Below, one piece after another: positions 61,508-64,000 of a stretch of 64,000 nt of DNA (position 1 is the stretch's first letter; the number at the start of each line of letters is the position of its first letter). Below the pieces are notes generated by a model. It did not search any database. It saw nothing but the letters and a program-made list of their open reading frames with translations, and was not told the DNA's origin. Source of the DNA: an uncultured Spirochaetaceae bacterium (lineage in GTDB: Bacteria; Spirochaetota; Spirochaetia; Sphaerochaetales; Sphaerochaetaceae); NCBI GenBank assembly GCA_944390725.1, contig CALXQU010000004.1, positions 62,001-126,000 of the forward strand, given 5' to 3'. The position numbers were made by a program, and so were the translations under genes.

Positions 61508-62294
61508 ATACAAGCTTCCCATGCTCTGCGATGAAGCCATCATCGACATGGCTCAGCGCATCTATGAGCGCCATATGGAAGCTGCCGTTGCCTCTGGCGC
61601 CAGCGGCAGCGAAGGCAGCCTCGCCGGATGCCCCCATGGCCGCGATAGCAGCCGCAGCTGCCCTGAATGCATCATCAGAAGCGCCCACGAAGGCCCCGAT
61701 CACGCCGGAGAGCATGCATCCCGTGCCCGTGATGGATCCCATCTCCGCACATCCTGAGGAAATCCTGGCGACCCTGCTTCCATAGCAGACCGTATCGACA
61801 CGCCCCGTGATGGCAGCCACGGCGGAGAACGAAGAAGAGACAGCCGCTGCCACGGCGGCAGGATCCCTGTCCTTCTCGGTAAGCGAGGAATCCACGCCTT
61901 TCGTGCCGCCGCCAAGCCCCGCGATGTATGACATCTCGGAAAGATTGCCCCTGATGACCGTGAAGCGCACCTCCCTCAGGAGCCTGTCAGTGACCTCGCA
62001 TCTGTACCTTGAGGCCCCTGCCCCTACAGGATCGAGGATGACGGGGACGCCAAGGCTGTTCGCCTTCCTGCCTGCGAGCAGCATCGACTCCACGGTACGC
62101 TCATTCAGCGTCCCGATATTGATGACCAGCGCCTGGCTGATGGAGACGATATCCTCGACATCCCTTGCCTCATCGGACATTATCGGGGATGCGCCTATGG
62201 CCAGGATCGCATTGGCCACGTCATTGACCGTCACATAGTTCGTTATGCAATGCACCAGCGGGCATTTCGCCCTTACGTCCGCAGCCTCATTCAT
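61494..62294 (-). CDS. thiM: hydroxyethylthiazole kinase
   Basis: Phosphorylates salvaged hydroxyethylthiazole. The 266-residue ribokinase-fold protein has CPLVHCITNYVTVNDVANAI LAIGASPIMSD at the start, VILDPVGAGASRYRCEV, IRGNLSEMSYIAG and the ATP/anion motif GSITGTGCMLSGVIGAF. ATG at 62294 has AGGAGG eight bases upstream; it overlaps the end of tenA. Coupled to thiE downstream. Confidence 0.94.
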   Translation of the reverse strand: MNEAADVRAKCPLVHCITNYVTVNDVANAILAIGASPIMSDEARDVEDIVSISQALVINIGTLNERTVESMLLAGRKANSLGVPVILDPVGAGASRYRCEVTDRLLREVRFTVIRGNLSEMSYIAGLGGGTKGVDSSLTEKDRDPAAVAAAVSSSFSAVAAITGRVDTVCYGSRVARISSGCAEMGSITGTGCMLSGVIGAFVGASDDAFRAAAAAIAAMGASGEAAFAAAGARGNGSFHMALIDALSHVDDGFIAEHGKLVYAEA

Positions 62295-62949
62295 GGTCAT
62301 CGCCTCCTGCCATCTGCCAGAAGATGAGCTCCTGGCGGCTTGCCTCGCGGAAGACCGCACTCATACGCTCCAGCTCCTTGCCCTCGATTCCCTCGAGCTT
62401 CCTATCGCAATACGCGGTCCAGCTATCGCAGCATTCGCCATACCACGGCGCGGTGTAGTCTGCCACAAGCGGGCCGAAATAGGTATCCATCACCTCCGGG
62501 TGCCTCCTGAGCGTCTCCTGGAAGACATAGCCATAGCCAAGCATGCACGGCATGACGGCCATCAGGATCCCAGGCAGCTCCTCCTTCTCCGCGCTGGAGA
62601 TGAGGAATGAGGTATAGCTCCTGCACGCGACCGATAGCGGCACTTCCTCGACGTCATCGTCAGTCATGCCGAAGTCCTTCAGGTACTCCAGCCTTGTAGC
62701 GTTCTCGCTCTCGTTGACGAAGCCAAGCACAGAGTACAGGAACTGCATATCACGCAGCGTACCTGCCTTGAACATGCCCATGGCGAATGCCTTGAGGTAG
62801 TACCTCAGGTATATGCTATCCTGGATGATGTAGTTCCTGAAAAGCTCCTTCGAGAGCGTCCCCCTGCCCATCTCATCAAGGAACGGCTCATCTGCCGCTG
62901 CCTTCCACAAGTCCATGGAATCAGCGATGATCCTCTCCATCCTGCTCAT
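62287..62949 (-). CDS. tenA: TenA-family thiaminase II / aminopyrimidine hydrolase
   Basis: TenA releases HMP from degraded thiamin. The 220-residue all-helical protein has SMDLWKAAADEPFLDEMGRG, FRNYIIQDSIYLRYYLKAFA, GMFKAGTLRD... MQFLYSV, and ILMAVMPCMLGYGYVFQETL with the active-site region. PWYGECCDSWTAYCDRKL near the end is family-typical. AGGAGG lies just before the ATG at 62949. Its start overlaps thiD. Confidence 0.93.
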   Translation of the reverse strand: MSRMERIIADSMDLWKAAADEPFLDEMGRGTLSKELFRNYIIQDSIYLRYYLKAFAMGMFKAGTLRDMQFLYSVLGFVNESENATRLEYLKDFGMTDDDVEEVPLSVACRSYTSFLISSAEKEELPGILMAVMPCMLGYGYVFQETLRRHPEVMDTYFGPLVADYTAPWYGECCDSWTAYCDRKLEGIEGKELERMSAVFREASRQELIFWQMAGGDDHE

Positions 62950-63743
62950 TTGCCTTCCTCCTTCCTGTACATGAAGAAATGATCTGTCGGCCCATTGCCC
63001 CTGCCGAGATTGAGGGCATGCCTGATCGCGCCTGTGACATATTCCTTGGCAAGGCCTACAGCCTCCGCCAGGCCATACCCGAGCGCGAGGTATGACGCGA
63101 TGGCGCTTGAGAGCGTGCATCCCGTGCCATGGGTGTTCTTCGTCTCTATCCTTGTCCCATGGTAGATATGGAAGCCCTCGCCATCGAACAGCACATCATC
63201 GGGAGACGCTATGTGGTGGCCTCCCTTGACGAGGACGGCATGCGCGCCGAATGAGGCTATCTTATCCGCTGCTGCCTTCATATCGTCGATCGTGCTAATC
63301 TCCATGCCTGCGATCTTCTCCGCCTCCGGGATATTAGGCGTGAGTACCGTGGATACCGGTATGACCGTGCTGATAAGCGCTCCAATGGAGCCTTCCTCCA
63401 TCAGCGGCGAGCCGTTCTTGGCGTACATCACCGGATCGACGACGATGTGCCGCGGCCTGTACTGGCCGAGCTTGGCAGCCACGCATTCCATGCAGGCAGG
63501 CGATGAGAGCATGCCCACCTTGACGGCATCGGGGACGATATCCTCGAATACCGCATCGATCTGGTCTGCGATTACCTTCGTGGAGACATCCTCGATGGAA
63601 ATGACGCGGCAGGTGTTCTCGGCGACGACAGAGACTATGACTGACATGCCGAATACGCCAAGGGCCGACATCGTCTTGAGGTCTGCCTGGATACCGGCGC
63701 CGCCTGAGCAGTCAGAGCCGGCTATCGTGAGAGCTGTATGCAT
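62946..63743 (-). CDS. thiD: hydroxymethylpyrimidine/phosphomethylpyrimidine kinase
   Basis: ThiD phosphorylates HMP and HMP-phosphate. The 265-residue ribokinase-fold protein starts [25 protein letters not shown] and has [47 protein letters not shown] and [20 protein letters not shown]. First gene of the thiamin operon, preceded by a TPP riboswitch. AAGGAGGAAT before the ATG at 63743 is complementary to a nearby TTCCTC, so translation is probably the controlled step. Confidence 0.95.
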   Translation of the reverse strand: MHTALTIAGSDCSGGAGIQADLKTMSALGVFGMSVIVSVVAENTCRVISIEDVSTKVIADQIDAVFEDIVPDAVKVGMLSSPACMECVAAKLGQYRPRHIVVDPVMYAKNGSPLMEEGSIGALISTVIPVSTVLTPNIPEAEKIAGMEISTIDDMKAAADKIASFGAHAVLVKGGHHIASPDDVLFDGEGFHIYHGTRIETKNTHGTGCTLSSAIASYLALGYGLAEAVGLAKEYVTGAIRHALNLGRGNGPTDHFFMYRKEEGK

Positions 63744-63744
63744 A

Positions 63745-63765
63745 TTCCTCCTTGATGCAGAGGAA
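63745..63765 (-). promoter_or_regulatory. thiD ribosome-binding-site sequestering hairpin
   Basis: On the minus strand TTCCTC (63765-63760) can pair with GAGGAA (63750-63745), which is the thiD Shine-Dalgarno. The nine-base loop is short enough to form. It lies just 3' of the riboswitch aptamer and would be the expression platform. Confidence 0.65.
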
Positions 63766-63782
63766 CGAGGCAAAGCGGACAA

Positions 63783-63862
63783 TGCTCCCTACGCTGGTCT
63801 TAACCAACAGGTTCCAAGGGTCAGGTTCTACCTTCTCAGCTCCGCGGAGCTCCCCTGCATGC
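63783..63862 (-). ncRNA. TPP riboswitch (THI box)
   Basis: On the minus strand the aptamer core reads GCAGGGGAGCTC, then GCTGAGAAGG, ACCTGACCCTTGGAACCTG and TTAAGACCAGCGTAGGGAGC. These match the conserved thi-box: GGGG, CUGAGA, ACC(C)UUGAACCUG and AGGGA. It folds into the usual P1-P5 helices and lies directly upstream of thiD. Thiamin diphosphate binding would repress the salvage operon. Confidence 0.95.
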
Positions 63863-63870
63863 TGCCTTTT

Positions 63871-63898
63871 ATTCTACACGGCCGGAAGCGAATGGCAA
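63871..63898 (-). promoter_or_regulatory. promoter of the thiamin operon
   Basis: On the minus strand TTGCCA (63898-63893), 16 bp, TAGAAT (63876-63871), placing the transcript start just before the riboswitch. The last 100 bases of the window beyond it are AT-rich and show no gene. Confidence 0.65.
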
Positions 63899-64000
63899 CC
63901 GATATCCATCAATAAAATAAAAATCAATATATAAATTCCGGATTCGGATGCATAATTAGATATAGTCATATAGCCCGGGACACCGCATTGAGCCAGCGCT

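Overview
The window is about 57 % GC bacterial chromosome with densely packed operons. Several traits suggest a host-associated spirochaete, perhaps Sphaerochaetales or Treponematales: substrate-binding proteins whose signal peptides end in the 'FASG' pattern, loose lipoboxes, a PnrA/BMP-type nucleoside importer, a poly-G tract ahead of a surface lipoprotein gene, and fermentative genes (lactate dehydrogenase, butyrate kinase). The phylum is an inference and no rRNA is present to test it.

Region 1 (1-6.8 kb, minus): a branched-chain amino acid operon, ilvN-ilvC-leuA-leuC-leuD-leuB-ilvD, mostly with overlapping stop/start codons. It is preceded by a promoter, a 22-codon Leu/Ile/Val-rich leader peptide and an intrinsic terminator, which is a classical attenuator. 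ilvE lies apart at 45 kb. Region 2 (7-11.6 kb): a polar amino acid ABC importer facing a D-aminoacylase-type amidohydrolase, which is coupled to a protein that looks like a catalytically dead Fic domain. Region 3 (11.7-13.9 kb): an accessory hotspot at tRNA-Leu(UAA). The tRNA 3' part is duplicated 1,025 bp downstream, bracketing an AT-rich insert with a DUF3800 gene. A three-hairpin RNA-like element occurs three times here, with a decayed second DUF3800 start and a BrnT/BrnA toxin-antitoxin pair whose toxin is broken by an in-frame stop.

Region 4 (13.8-25.9 kb): TetR regulator, P1B metal ATPase, lipoprotein, L-lactate dehydrogenase, ABC-F ATPase, butyrate kinase, DUF362 protein, acetyltransferase, TatD nuclease and class II aldolase. 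Region 5 (25.9-38 kb): threonine genes (thrC and a homoserine dehydrogenase fused to a degenerate aspartokinase), rpmB, endonuclease III, tRNA-Pro(UGG), 6S RNA, a TPR protein with a His/Cys tail, tsaE-tsaB-trxB, and the glycogen genes glgA-glgC.

Region 6 (38-44.8 kb): a visibly AT-richer, less conserved stretch. It has a membrane protein gene split by two in-frame TAG codons, a tiny HTH protein, two paralogous lipoproteins behind a C15/G15 tract, and a DUF4143 ATPase whose mRNA appears to begin with a perfect 13-bp hairpin. Region 7 (44.8-64 kb): ilvE, a YeiH transporter, a complete BMP-family nucleoside ABC importer, two MATE exporters, an Rpn-like nuclease, a GltD-like flavoprotein, a stand-alone JetD-like TOPRIM protein, and a thiamin salvage operon (thiD-tenA-thiM-thiE-HAD) under a TPP riboswitch that appears to act by hiding the thiD ribosome-binding site.

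One genome-scale pattern stands out: at least six genes have no Shine-Dalgarno sequence but a good promoter whose -10 box ends 6-7 nt before the ATG, as expected of leaderless mRNAs.
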